NCBI RefSeq assembly: GCF_003115775.1
Contig: NZ_QEES01000002.1
Coordinates: forward strand, 620,001 to 684,000
Source: Cellulomonas sp. WB94
GTDB lineage: Bacteria > Actinomycetota > Actinomycetes > Actinomycetales > Cellulomonadaceae
Length of the DNA stretch: 64,000 bases
Direction of reading: 5' to 3'
Shown here one piece after another: positions 1 to 7,789 of this stretch. Made by a program: the position numbers and the translations under genes. Below the pieces are notes generated by a model. The model saw only the letters and a program-made list of their open reading frames with translations, searched no databases and was not told the DNA's origin. Position 1 is the first letter of the stretch. The number at the start of each line of letters is the position of its first letter.

Positions 1-543
1 AACAAGGCGCTCGACCTCGGCATCCCGGAGCCCGTCGAGACGTACTCGAGCTCGCCGCACCTGTACGCCGAGCTCAACATCCCGGTCGGCACCAAGGGAC
101 GCCTGCCGAAGGCGCAGCAGGTGCGCGCCGGACTCGACGCCGAGGTGCTCGAGGACCTCGGCGAGACGGGCAAGCGGCACGCCACGGGCGGCGGGCACGG
201 CTCGTCCGACCACCACACCGACGGCGGACGTGGTCGTGGCCCGCGTGACGGCGGTTCGCGCGACGGCGGCCAGCGTTCCGGCGGTTCCCGTGACGGCGGT
301 TCGCGTGACGGCGGTTCCCGTGATGGCGGCCGTACGCGCGGTGCACGGTCTGCCACCGACGGCGCGTCGTCCCGCAACGCCGACGCCGCTCCGGCCGCCG
401 GGGCCACCCGCGCACCGGAGGCGCCGTCCGGCGCGAACGGGCCGGACACGGCCGGGTCGAACGACCGTCCGCGCCGTTCACGCAACCGTCGCCGCACGCG
501 CGGGGGCGACTCGACCACGACGTCGGCGGCGTCCGCCGAGTAG
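1..543 (+). CDS. DEAD/DEAH-box RNA helicase, C-terminal end (5' truncated by window edge)
   Basis: The reading frame is open from base 1 and stops at TAG 541-543, so only the last 180 residues of a longer protein are present. The first ~45 residues (NKALDLGIPEPVETYSSS...) resemble the end of the second RecA-like domain of actinobacterial RhlE-type RNA helicases. The helicase core motifs lie upstream of the window. The rest is a disordered basic tail of SRDGG/GGSRDGG repeats (about residues 75-110) ending in an Arg-rich stretch (RNRRRTRGG). Gly/Arg-rich tails of this kind are typical non-specific RNA-binding extensions. The repeats are also visible in the DNA and could vary in length between strains. 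A strong hairpin terminator follows. The helicase call rests on the short N-terminal stretch and the tail type, so it is good but not certain. Confidence 0.7.
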   Translation, partial: NKALDLGIPEPVETYSSSPHLYAELNIPVGTKGRLPKAQQVRAGLDAEVLEDLGETGKRHATGGGHGSSDHHTDGGRGRGPRDGGSRDGGQRSGGSRDGGSRDGGSRDGGRTRGARSATDGASSRNADAAPAAGATRAPEAPSGANGPDTAGSNDRPRRSRNRRRTRGGDSTTTSAASAE

Positions 544-582
544 GTCACCGAGCCCGTCGAGGGCTCGCGCACGCAGATCGGC

Positions 583-630
583 CGACGGGCCGGTCGCCGA
601 GGTTCATGGACCCAGGCGACCGGCCCGTCG
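583..630 (+). terminator. Rho-independent type terminator of the helicase gene
   Basis: A perfect 15-base inverted repeat (583-597 with 616-630, arm CGACGGGCCGGTCGC) with an 18-base loop starts 40 bases after the helicase stop. There is no T-tract, as is usual in high-G+C actinobacteria. The opposite-strand gene marC ends at 714, so it may serve both directions. Confidence 0.75.
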
Positions 631-634
631 TTCA

Positions 635-676
635 TCAGCCGGTGCGCGTCAGCCGGTGCGCGTCAGCCGGTGCGAG
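635..676. repeat. 14-bp tandem repeat, three copies plus a partial fourth
   Basis: The unit TCAGCCGGTGCGCG begins at 635, 649 and 663 (last copy ends GCGAG), and a degenerate fourth start follows at 677. It lies between two converging genes, just past the helicase terminator, and does not overlap a recognised gene. Confidence 0.8.
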
Positions 677-713
677 TCAGCCGACGTGAACCGGACCGGT
701 CAGCGGGACACGA

Positions 714-1334
714 TCAGCCGGACACGATGAAGGCGCGCACCGCATCGGCGACGAGCTGTACGGCGATCGCGGCGAGCAGCAGACCGGCGATCCGCGTGAC
801 CAGCGTGGTGCCGGAGTCGCCGAGCACGCGATGGAACACGCCGGCGAACCGCATCGCCAGGTACAGGCAGATGTGCACGCCGAGGACGCCGAGCCCGATG
901 GCGACCCAGTTGCCCATCGACCCGTCGGAGCGCTGCACGAAGACCATCGTGGCGACGATCGCACCGGGTCCGGCGAGCAGGGGTGTGCCCAGCGGCACCA
1001 TGGCGACGTTGACGCCCTCGTTGCCGGACGGCTGCGGCTCCTCCATCTTGCCGGTCAGCAGCTCCATGGCGACGAGCAGCAGGAGCAGCCCGCCCGAGGC
1101 CTGCAGGGCCGGGAGCGAGATGTGCATGTAGCTGAGCAGCTGCTGGCCGAACGTCGCGAACGCGACGATGACTCCGAAGGCCACAGCGATGGCCTGCCGG
1201 GACGCGCGGATGCGCTGGCGGCGGGTCATCGCGGCGGTCAGCGCGAGGAAGATCGGCACGGTGCCGGGCGGGTCCATGATCACGAACAGCGTGATGAAGA
1301 CCTCGGTGAGCAGCCGCAGGTCGACGCCGCTCAT
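714..1334 (-). CDS. MarC family integral membrane protein
   Basis: A 206-residue hydrophobic protein with about six membrane segments. The N-terminal stretch FVIMDPPGTVPIFLAL matches the conserved first part of the MarC/NAAT family (motif around D-P-x-G-x-x-P). MarC proteins sit in the cytoplasmic membrane. Their substrate is unsettled: the old link to multiple antibiotic resistance was withdrawn, and some archaeal members are annotated as neutral amino-acid transporters. The ATG at 1332-1334 overlaps the stop of the upstream PHP gene by four bases (ATGA), so the two are co-transcribed and probably translationally coupled. Length is normal for the family. The family call is secure, the transported substrate unknown. 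Confidence 0.85.
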   Translation of the reverse strand: MSGVDLRLLTEVFITLFVIMDPPGTVPIFLALTAAMTRRQRIRASRQAIAVAFGVIVAFATFGQQLLSYMHISLPALQASGGLLLLLVAMELLTGKMEEPQPSGNEGVNVAMVPLGTPLLAGPGAIVATMVFVQRSDGSMGNWVAIGLGVLGVHICLYLAMRFAGVFHRVLGDSGTTLVTRIAGLLLAAIAVQLVADAVRAFIVSG

Positions 1335-2173
1335 GCGCGCACGACCTCGAGCGCGCCCTGCTCCTCGATCGCCGCGAGGACGTCCGGTGCGGTCAGGTTC
1401 TCCCCGAGCAGGTTCTCCTTGCCGGCGCCGTGGTAGTCGCTGGACCCGGTGACGAGCAGTCCGAGCCGCGCGGCGATGGCGTGCAGCCGGGTGCGCTGGG
1501 CGGGCGTGTGGTCGCGGTGGTCGATCTCGATCCCGGCGAGCCCCGCGTCGGCGAGCTCCTCGAACGCCGCGTCGGGCACGATCCGGCCGCGGACCTCGGC
1601 ACCCGGGTGGGCGAACACCGGGACGCCACCCGCGGCACGCACCGCCCGTACCGCGTCGATGCCCGACGGCGCGTAGTACGGGACGTAATACTTCGCGTGG
1701 CTGGACAGCACGCCGGCGAACGCCGAGCTCCGGTCCGGCAGAAGGCCTGCCGCGACCAGCGCATCAGCGATATGTGGCCGGCCGACGACGGTGTTCGGGG
1801 CCGTCTGGGCGAGCACGTCGTCCCAGGTCAGGGGGTAGTCCGCGGCGAGCAGGTCGACCATCGCCCGGCCTCGACACAGCCGCGCCGCGCGGGTCCGCTC
1901 GAGCTCGACCATGAGGTCGGGGTGCGTCGGGTCCTGCAGGTAGGCGAGCAGGTGGATGCTCACCCCGTGCAGCCGGGCCGACACCTCGGTGCCGCGGACC
2001 AGCGCGACGCCGACCTCGACGGCCGCGGCGGCCGCCTCGTCCCACCCCGACGTCGTGTCGTGGTCGGTGAGCGCGACGACGTCGAGACCCGCGCGTGCGG
2101 CTGCGGCCATCACCTCGGCCGGACTCTCGGTCCCGTCCGACGCGGACGAGTGGGTGTGGAGGTCGATGCGCAC
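1331..2173 (-). CDS. PHP-domain metal-dependent phosphatase/RNase (YciV/TrpH type)
   Basis: A 280-residue single-domain PHP protein. Metal-binding motifs in order: HTHSSASDG near residue 5, TDHDTTSG near 37, a central HPG (FAHPGAEV) near 190 and a late GSDYHG near 243. This set and length fit the YciV/TrpH branch, whose studied members dephosphorylate 3',5'-nucleoside bisphosphates and trim RNA 5' ends (RNase AM), probably in the cytoplasm. The start is GTG 2171-2173, six bases after TAGGGT (2180-2185), so the mRNA is probably leaderless. The gene overlaps marC by four bases. The precise substrate is inferred from family membership only. Confidence 0.85.
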   Translation of the reverse strand: MRIDLHTHSSASDGTESPAEVMAAAARAGLDVVALTDHDTTSGWDEAAAAAVEVGVALVRGTEVSARLHGVSIHLLAYLQDPTHPDLMVELERTRAARLCRGRAMVDLLAADYPLTWDDVLAQTAPNTVVGRPHIADALVAAGLLPDRSSAFAGVLSSHAKYYVPYYAPSGIDAVRAVRAAGGVPVFAHPGAEVRGRIVPDAAFEELADAGLAGIEIDHRDHTPAQRTRLHAIAARLGLLVTGSSDYHGAGKENLLGENLTAPDVLAAIEEQGALEVVRA

Positions 2174-2179
2174 TGACCC

Positions 2180-2185
2180 ACCCTA
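2180..2185 (-). promoter_or_regulatory. -10 element (TAGGGT) for a leaderless PHP-marC transcript
   Basis: TAGGGT on the minus strand ends six bases before GTG 2173, which would place the transcription start on the start codon. No Shine-Dalgarno sequence is present, supporting this start. Confidence 0.55.
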
Positions 2186-2268
2186 GGTCCCGTCCACCTG
2201 TCGAGACTGCACCCCAGCGGCCGCAGGGCTGACGCCGGGGGCGGGGCAGGTGACCCCCGAGCCGGTGG

Positions 2269-2274
2269 GAAGAT
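2269..2274 (+). promoter_or_regulatory. -10 element (GAAGAT) that decides the aminopeptidase start
   Basis: GAAGAT is followed by seven bases and then ATG 2282. An earlier in-frame ATG at 2273 lies inside this hexamer, so 2282 is the better start and the message would be leaderless. Confidence 0.5.
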
Positions 2275-2281
2275 GGGGGTC

Positions 2282-3823
2282 ATGACGACGGACGTGACAC
2301 CGGAGACCACCCAGGGCGACAACCAGGACCTGTCGAGCCGGAACGACAACCGCTCGCAGCGACCGAGCTCCGCGGCGTTCAGGAGCTTCATCACGTCCGG
2401 CTGGGGACCTCGCCCCGACACGGAGGGCTCCCCCGGGCCCGCCGTCGCGCAGACCGCCGACCGCCGTGCGCGGCTCTCGGCCCAGTTCCCCGGTGAGCGG
2501 CTCGTCATCCCGGCCGGCACGTACAAGACGCGCTCGAACGACACCGACTACCGGTTCCGTCCGCACTCCGCGTTCGCCCACCTGACGGGCCTCGGCTCCG
2601 AGCAGGAGCCGGATGCGGTGCTCGTCCTCGACCCCGCGACCGGTGACGACGGCAGCGACGGCAGCGACGGCGCCCACGAGGCCGTCCTGTACATGCGCCC
2701 GCTGGCCGGGCGGGACACCGAGGAGTTCTTCTCCGACTCCCGCTACGGCGAGTTCTGGGTCGGCGCGCGTCCCACGCTCGAGGACCTCGAACGCCTCACG
2801 GGCATCCGCACCGCGCACCTCGACGACCTGAGTGACGCGCTCGCGAAGGACGCCGGTCCGGGCGGCATCGGTGTCGTCGTGGTCCCCGGCGTCGACGAGA
2901 CGGTCGAGGCCGTCGTCGAGGAGATCCGCGCGGCCGAGGATGCCGGCATGCGCGACGACGTCCTCGCGGAGGCCCTGTCCGAGCTCCGGCTCATCAAGGA
3001 CGCCCACGAGGTCGAGCAGATGCGCACGGCCGTCGCGGTCACGATCGAGGGGTTCGAGAAGATCGTGCGCCGGTTGCCCGAGGCCGTCGCGCACCGCCGC
3101 GGGGAACGCGTCATCGAGGCCACCTTCATCGGGCACGCCCGCCAGGAGGGCAACGCGGTCGGCTACGAGACCATCGCGGCCGCCGGGGAGCACGCCACGA
3201 CGCTGCACTGGACGGACAACGACGGCCAGGTCCGGCCCGGCGAGCTCGTCCTCATCGACGCGGGCGCCGAGGTCGACTCGCTCTACACCGCCGACGTGAC
3301 CCGCACCCTTCCCGTCGACGGGACGTTCACCGAGGTCCAGCGTCGCGTCTACCAGGCGGTCCTCGACGCGGCCGACGCCGCGTTCGCGGTGGCCAAGCCG
3401 GGCTCGGTGTTCCGGGACGTGCACGCCGCCGCGATGGAGGTCATCGCGGACCGCCTCGCCGAGTGGGGGCTGCTGCCCGTGTCGGCCGAGGAGTCGCTGA
3501 GCCCCGAGGGTCAGCAGCACCGCCGCTGGATGGTGCACGGCACGAGCCACCACCTCGGGCTCGACGTGCACGACTGCGCGCAGGCGCGCCGCGAGCTCTA
3601 CCTCGACGCGGTGATCGAACCGGGCATGGTGTTCACGATCGAGCCGGGGCTGTACTTCAAGAGCGACGACCTGCTGGTGCCGGCCGAGTACCGCGGCATC
3701 GGGGTGCGCATCGAGGACGACGTCCTGGTCACGGCCGACGGCAACGAGAACCTGTCCGCCGCCCTGCCGCGTCGGCCCGACGAGGTCGAGGCGTGGATGG
3801 CGCGCCTGCTGCCGCCGCGCTGA
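2282..3823 (+). CDS. pepP: Xaa-Pro aminopeptidase (aminopeptidase P, M24B metallopeptidase)
   Basis: The 513-residue protein would remove an N-terminal residue from peptides with proline in position two, in the cytoplasm. The N-terminal aminopeptidase P domain is recognisable by DYRFRPHSAFAHLTGL around residue 85. The C-terminal pita-bread domain carries the five metal ligands: two Asp in LIDAGAEVDSLYTADVTRT, His in GTSHHLGLDVHD, Glu in FTIEPGLY and Glu in VRIEDDVLV. Length is normal for actinobacterial PepP, including a disordered N-terminal ~60 residues. The start was moved nine bases downstream of the first in-frame ATG because that ATG sits in the -10 hexamer. The gene stops three bases before the convergent stress-protein gene. 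Confidence 0.9.
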   Translation: MTTDVTPETTQGDNQDLSSRNDNRSQRPSSAAFRSFITSGWGPRPDTEGSPGPAVAQTADRRARLSAQFPGERLVIPAGTYKTRSNDTDYRFRPHSAFAHLTGLGSEQEPDAVLVLDPATGDDGSDGSDGAHEAVLYMRPLAGRDTEEFFSDSRYGEFWVGARPTLEDLERLTGIRTAHLDDLSDALAKDAGPGGIGVVVVPGVDETVEAVVEEIRAAEDAGMRDDVLAEALSELRLIKDAHEVEQMRTAVAVTIEGFEKIVRRLPEAVAHRRGERVIEATFIGHARQEGNAVGYETIAAAGEHATTLHWTDNDGQVRPGELVLIDAGAEVDSLYTADVTRTLPVDGTFTEVQRRVYQAVLDAADAAFAVAKPGSVFRDVHAAAMEVIADRLAEWGLLPVSAEESLSPEGQQHRRWMVHGTSHHLGLDVHDCAQARRELYLDAVIEPGMVFTIEPGLYFKSDDLLVPAEYRGIGVRIEDDVLVTADGNENLSAALPRRPDEVEAWMARLLPPR

Positions 3824-3826
3824 CCC

Positions 3827-4492
3827 TCAGAGCGCGCCGGGCGTCGGCGGCACGGTGGGCGGCGCCGTCGGGGGAACGGTGGGCGGTCCGACCGGCGGCA
3901 CGGTGGGCGAGCCGGCAGGCGGCTGGTGCGGTGCGGCGGGCTCGGGATAGGCCACGCGCGGGTCCGACGGCGGGGTCGACGGGCCGGCCGGCCGCGCGGG
4001 CCAGCCGGACTGCACGCCGCCGATCTCCTGCAGCAGGTTCCGCGCCTTGTTCGCGTGCTCGGCTCCGCACAGCAGCGCATAGGTCGTCGCGACGATCTGG
4101 CTGGTCGACGTGAAGTCGCGCTTCCCGCCCGTGAACGAGTACGTGATCACGGAGAACAGCAGGCCGAACGCGCCACCGATGAGGATCGCGGCGAACATGA
4201 GCGACGAGTCGCCCGAGCCGAACATCGACAGCAGCAGCCCCACGAACAGCCCGAACCAGGCGCCGGACGCGAACCCCGCGAGCGCGACGCGCGGGTAGGA
4301 CAGCCGCCCGGTCACCCGCTCGACCATGCGCAGGTCGGTCCCGACGATCGTCACGTGCTGGACGGGGAACTGCTTGTCGGCGAGGTGGTCGACCGCGCGC
4401 TGGGCCTCGAGGTAGGTGCCGTAGGACGCGACGGCCTCACCCTGCGGGAGCGTGGGTGCGGTCGGGACACGGGTGGCGCGGGTGAACGACAT
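3827..4492 (-). CDS. General stress protein (YflT/17M-like) with two membrane segments and a Pro-rich tail
   Basis: The 221-residue protein begins with a ~60-residue domain (VASYGTYLEAQRAVDHLADKQF, VQHVTIVGTDL) typical of heat-induced general stress proteins of the YflT type. Two hydrophobic segments follow (FASGAWFGLFVGLLLSM and MFAAILIGGAFGLLFSVI, about residues 90-135). The last ~60 residues are a proline/threonine-rich repeat tail (PTVPPVGPPTVPPT). ATG 4490-4492 was chosen because the conserved domain begins soon after it; GGAGG lies about ten bases upstream and GAGGAT six bases upstream, so leadered and leaderless models both remain possible. It is divergent from the MgtE-like gene. Biochemical function is unknown. 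Confidence 0.75.
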   Translation of the reverse strand: MSFTRATRVPTAPTLPQGEAVASYGTYLEAQRAVDHLADKQFPVQHVTIVGTDLRMVERVTGRLSYPRVALAGFASGAWFGLFVGLLLSMFGSGDSSLMFAAILIGGAFGLLFSVITYSFTGGKRDFTSTSQIVATTYALLCGAEHANKARNLLQEIGGVQSGWPARPAGPSTPPSDPRVAYPEPAAPHQPPAGSPTVPPVGPPTVPPTAPPTVPPTPGAL

Positions 4493-4588
4493 GCCCCAAT
4501 CCTCCCCCACCGGCTCCGACGTGCGCCACCCGGTACGACGCGCGGTGACCGCGTCCCGCCCGAGAGCTCCTGCGGCGGACCTGGCCGT

Positions 4589-4594
4589 TAGGCT
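4589..4594 (+). promoter_or_regulatory. -10 element (TAGGCT) deciding the GTG start of the MgtE-N/CBS gene
   Basis: TAGGCT is followed by seven bases and GTG 4602. The open frame extends upstream to 4452, but only the part after 4602 resembles the protein family, and no ribosome-binding site precedes it. Confidence 0.6.
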
Positions 4595-4601
4595 TGCGCC
4601 C

Positions 4602-5918
4602 GTGAGCAGCGCCGGAACACGAGTCTTTGTTGCGCGCCTCGCCGGAACCGCCGTCTTCGATCCGATCGGGGACCAGGTCGGGCGGACGCGTGACGTCGTC
4701 ATGCTCATCCGCGACAACTCCGTGCCGCGCGCGGTCGGGCTCGTGGTCGAGGTGCCCGGCCGGCGCCGGGTGTTCCTTCCCCTCACGCGAGTGACCAGCA
4801 TCGACGTCGGGCAGGTCATCTCGACCGGCCTGGTCAACATGCGGCGCTTCGAGCAGCGCGGTTCGGAGACCCTCGCGATCGGCGAGCTGCTCGACCGGAC
4901 CGTGCAGTTCGTGGACGGCTCCGGCAGCGCCTCGATCGAGGACATCGCGATCGAGCAGCAGCGCAACGGCGACTGGTTCGCCACCCAGCTGTTCGTGCGC
5001 CGGCACGTCGCCGGCAAGGGTGGGCTGCTCCGGCGGCGCGGCGAGACCCTCGTCGTGCCCACGTCCGACGTCACGGGGCTCGCCCACGGCGGCCACGCGC
5101 AGGGCGCCGCACTCCTGCTCGCGTCGTACGAGGACCTCAAGCCCGCCGACCTCGCCGACGTCCTGCACGACATGTCCACGACGCGCCGGCTCCAGGTCGC
5201 GAGCGCGCTGGACAACGAGCGACTCGCGGACATCCTCGAGGAGCTCCCCGAGGACGACCAGGTCGCGATCCTCTCGGGACTCGAGCGGGGCCGCGCCGCC
5301 GACGTGCTCGAGGCGATGCAGCCCGACGACGCCGCCGACCTCCTCGGCGAGCTCACGGACGAGCAGGCCGCCGAGCTCCTCGGACTCATGGAGCCCGAGG
5401 AGGCGCGCGACGTCCGACGCCTCCTCGCCTACGAGGACAACACCGCGGGCGGGCTCATGACGACCGAGCCGGTCATCCTCGGCCCCGAGACCTCGATCGC
5501 CACGGCGCTCGCGCACGTGCGCCGGCAGGACCTCGCACCGGCGCTCGCGTCGATGGTCTTCGTCGCCCGCCAGCCGCTCGAGACCCCGACCGGGCGGTTC
5601 CTCGGCGTCGTCCACCTCCAGCGCATGCTTCGCGAGGCGCCGCACGAGTCCATCGGCGCGATCATGGACTCCGACATCGACGCAGTGACGGCCGAGGCCC
5701 CGCTCCTGCAGGTCACGCGCCTGCTCGCGACCTACAACCTGCTCGCCGTCCCGGTCGTGGACGGCGAGAAGCGGCTGCTCGGCGCGGTCAGCGTCGACGA
5801 CGTGCTCGACCATCTGCTGCCCGAGGACTGGCGCGGGCTCGACGACGAGCCGCCGGCCGCGGCTGCGACACAGGGACCGACCCCCGACGACGGACGAACC
5901 GGAGGCACTCGTGGCTGA
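4602..5918 (+). CDS. MgtE N-domain/CBS-pair protein without the membrane channel domain
   Basis: A 438-residue soluble protein. The first ~180 residues look like PRC-barrel modules (RDVVMLIRDNSVPRAVGLVVEV). They are followed by the MgtE intracellular N domain, an acidic alpha-helical superhelix (LADILEELPEDDQVAILSGL, ADVLEAMQPDDAADLL; about 183-285), and then two CBS domains (about 286-410; GGLMTTEP, LLAVPVVDGEKRLLGAVS). In true MgtE channels these domains sense Mg2+ and gate a C-terminal pore, which is absent here. The protein may be a free Mg2+/nucleotide sensor, a role that is inferred. The start is GTG 4602, behind a leaderless-type -10. The stop overlaps the DUF1003 start by eight bases, and the gene cluster with DUF1003 and Mrp is common in actinobacteria. 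Confidence 0.85.
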   Translation: MSSAGTRVFVARLAGTAVFDPIGDQVGRTRDVVMLIRDNSVPRAVGLVVEVPGRRRVFLPLTRVTSIDVGQVISTGLVNMRRFEQRGSETLAIGELLDRTVQFVDGSGSASIEDIAIEQQRNGDWFATQLFVRRHVAGKGGLLRRRGETLVVPTSDVTGLAHGGHAQGAALLLASYEDLKPADLADVLHDMSTTRRLQVASALDNERLADILEELPEDDQVAILSGLERGRAADVLEAMQPDDAADLLGELTDEQAAELLGLMEPEEARDVRRLLAYEDNTAGGLMTTEPVILGPETSIATALAHVRRQDLAPALASMVFVARQPLETPTGRFLGVVHLQRMLREAPHESIGAIMDSDIDAVTAEAPLLQVTRLLATYNLLAVPVVDGEKRLLGAVSVDDVLDHLLPEDWRGLDDEPPAAAATQGPTPDDGRTGGTRG

Positions 5919-6450
5919 GCGTCTCGACACCCCGAAGGAGAACCGGCGGACCCTGCTGCCGAAGGTCCAGGTCGACCAGGACGCGTTCGGCAAGATCGCG
6001 GAGGGCATCGCGCGGTTCATGGGGACGCCGCGGTTCCTCGCCTACATGACGGTGTTCGTCGTGGTGTGGCTCGGCTGGAACTCCGTCGGCCCGATCGCCC
6101 TGCGGTTCGACTCGAAGCTCTACGGCTTCACCCTGCTCACGCTCATGCTCTCGCTCCAGGCGTCGTACTCCGCACCGCTCATCCTGCTCGCGCAGAACCG
6201 CCAGGTGGACCGCGACCGGGTCGCGGCCGAGCAGGACCGGCAGGGCGCCGAGCGCAACCTCGCCGACACCGAGTTCCTCGCCCGCGAGATCGCCGCGCTG
6301 CGCATCGCGTTGTCCGAGGTCGCGACGCGCGACTTCGTCCGCGGCGAGCTCCGCGACCTCCTCGAGGAGCTGGCCGCTGAGCGGGCCAACGGCGGCGACA
6401 CCGACCGGGCCTCCGGCACCGAGACGAGGCCCGGGTCGCCGTCGGCGTGA
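5911..6450 (+). CDS. DUF1003 membrane protein
   Basis: A 179-residue protein of the DUF1003 family. Two membrane helices (FLAYMTVFVVVWLGWNSVG and YGFTLLTLMLSLQASYSAPLILLAQNRQ, about 45-95) carry the conserved family signature around LSLQASYSAPLILLAQNRQ. A long charged, probably coiled-coil helix follows (RQVDRDRVAAEQDRQGAERNLADTE) and then a disordered end. GTG 5911 is preceded by GGAGG at good spacing and overlaps the MgtE-N/CBS stop by eight bases, so translation is coupled. Function is unknown; co-occurrence with the MgtE-like gene hints at a shared role at the membrane, but that is inference. Confidence 0.85.
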   Translation: MAERLDTPKENRRTLLPKVQVDQDAFGKIAEGIARFMGTPRFLAYMTVFVVVWLGWNSVGPIALRFDSKLYGFTLLTLMLSLQASYSAPLILLAQNRQVDRDRVAAEQDRQGAERNLADTEFLAREIAALRIALSEVATRDFVRGELRDLLEELAAERANGGDTDRASGTETRPGSPSA

Positions 6451-6492
6451 CCGCGGGGGCGAACGGCCCACCGACAGGCTGACGGCTCGACC

Positions 6493-6498
6493 TACGAT
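6493..6498 (+). promoter_or_regulatory. -10 element (TACGAT) deciding the mrp start
   Basis: TACGAT is followed by seven bases and ATG 6506. An earlier in-frame ATG at 6497 lies within the hexamer and would need an absent ribosome-binding site. Confidence 0.6.
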
Positions 6499-6505
6499 GG
6501 TCCCC

Positions 6506-7672
6506 ATGTCCGCCCTTACCGACCCCGCCCAGCTCGCCGACGCCGTCCGCGCCACCCTCGTCGGCGTCATCGACCCGGAGATCCGTCGCCCGATCACCGA
6601 CCTCGGGATGGTCCGTTCGGTCGAGGTGACCCCCGGCGGCGCCGTCGACGGCGGCCCGCTCGTCACGGTCGGCCTCGACCTGACGACGCAGGGCTGCCCG
6701 CTCAAGGACACCCTCACGAAGGACATCACGGCGGCCGCCCGCACGGTCGAGGGCGTCACCGACGTGCGGGTCGCGATGGGCGTGATGTCCCCCGAGCAGC
6801 GCACCGAGCTGCGCACGATGCTGCGCGGCGGCTCCCCCGAGCCCGTCATCCCGTTCTCCTTGCCGACCTCGCTGACGAAGGTGTACGCGATCGCGTCCGG
6901 CAAGGGCGGCGTGGGCAAGTCGTCGGTGACGGCCAACCTCGCGTGCGCCATGGCAGCCGACGGGCTGCGGGTGGGGATCGTCGACGCCGACATCTACGGC
7001 TTCTCGATCCCCCGCATGCTCGGCGTGACGCGTCCGCCGACGAAGGTCGACGACATGCTCCTGCCGCCGATCGCCTACGACGTCAAGGTCGTGTCGATCG
7101 GCATGTTCGTGCCGGCCGGGCAGCCCGTCGTGTGGCGCGGCCCGATGCTGCACCGCGCGCTGCAGCAGTTCCTGGCGGACGTGTTCTGGGGCGACCTCGA
7201 CGTGCTCCTGCTGGACCTTCCCCCCGGAACGGGCGACATCGCGATCTCGGTCGCGCAGCTGCTCCCCTCCTCCGAGCTCCTCGTCGTGACGACCCCGCAG
7301 GTCGCGGCGGCCGAGGTCGCCGAGCGGGCCGGGTCGGTCGCGCTGCAGACGCGTCAGCACGTCGTCGGCGTGCTGGAGAACATGTCGTGGCTCGTGCAGC
7401 CCGACGGGTCGCGCCTCGAGCTGTTCGGCTCGGGCGGGGGTGCCGTCGTCGCGGAGAACCTGTCGCGCGCCATGGGGGCACCCGTCCCGCTGCTCGGCCA
7501 GGTCCCGCTGGACATGGCGCTGCGTGAGGCGGGCGACGAGGGCATGCCGATCGTGCTCGCGGACCCCGACTCCCCGAGCGCCGTCGTGCTCCGCTCGGTC
7601 GCGCGGACGCTCGCGGCCCGGTCGCGCGGTCTGGCCGGTCGGTCGCTCGGGCTCTCCCCCGTCGCGCACTGA
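6506..7672 (+). CDS. Mrp/NBP35-type iron-sulfur carrier ATPase
   Basis: A 388-residue protein with an N-terminal DUF59/MIP18 domain (about 5-100; VIDPEIRRPITDLGMV) and a C-terminal P-loop domain with the deviant Walker A SGKGGVGKSSV near residue 132, the Mrp signature region (GDLDVLLLDLPPGTGDIAIS) and VVTTPQVAAAEVAERA. This family binds and transfers Fe-S clusters to apo-proteins in the cytoplasm. The usual C-terminal CxxC pair of some Mrp proteins is not visible, as in many actinobacterial members. The gene follows the MgtE-N/DUF1003 pair after 55 bases but has its own leaderless-type promoter. Length is normal. The family call is strong, client proteins unknown. Confidence 0.9.
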   Translation: MSALTDPAQLADAVRATLVGVIDPEIRRPITDLGMVRSVEVTPGGAVDGGPLVTVGLDLTTQGCPLKDTLTKDITAAARTVEGVTDVRVAMGVMSPEQRTELRTMLRGGSPEPVIPFSLPTSLTKVYAIASGKGGVGKSSVTANLACAMAADGLRVGIVDADIYGFSIPRMLGVTRPPTKVDDMLLPPIAYDVKVVSIGMFVPAGQPVVWRGPMLHRALQQFLADVFWGDLDVLLLDLPPGTGDIAISVAQLLPSSELLVVTTPQVAAAEVAERAGSVALQTRQHVVGVLENMSWLVQPDGSRLELFGSGGGAVVAENLSRAMGAPVPLLGQVPLDMALREAGDEGMPIVLADPDSPSAVVLRSVARTLAARSRGLAGRSLGLSPVAH

Positions 7673-7697
7673 GCGATCGCCCGAGGAGACGCCGCCC

Positions 7698-7713
7698 GCT
7701 GAGGCGCCTCAGC
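7698..7713. terminator. 16-bp perfect palindrome after mrp (possible terminator)
   Basis: GCTGAGGCGCCTCAGC at 7698-7713 is a perfect palindrome 25 bases after the mrp stop. With a four-base loop it gives only a six-base stem, so it is a weak terminator candidate and could equally be a protein-binding site for the downstream galactose promoter. Confidence 0.35.
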
Positions 7714-7754
7714 TGATCGGTCTCGCACGGGTCGACGCCCCCGCGACGCGCCTG

Positions 7755-7783
7755 TTGGTTCCTGTTCGACTGTGGTGAATACT
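7755..7783 (+). promoter_or_regulatory. Promoter of the gal operon (TTGGTT-N17-AATACT)
   Basis: The -35 TTGGTT (7755-7760), a 17-base spacer and the -10 AATACT (7778-7783) end six bases before ATG 7790, giving a leaderless message. TGTT/TGTG tracts recur at about ten-base spacing across it (7753, 7763, 7771), a possible operator for the DeoR-type regulator encoded by the first gene. Confidence 0.55.
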
Positions 7784-7789
7784 GTCCAC

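Noticed and set aside
236-335. Repeated GGCGGTTCSCGTGAC units that could suggest a CRISPR or tandem array
   Set aside because: They are in frame and encode the SRDGG repeat tail of the helicase; there are no unique spacers.
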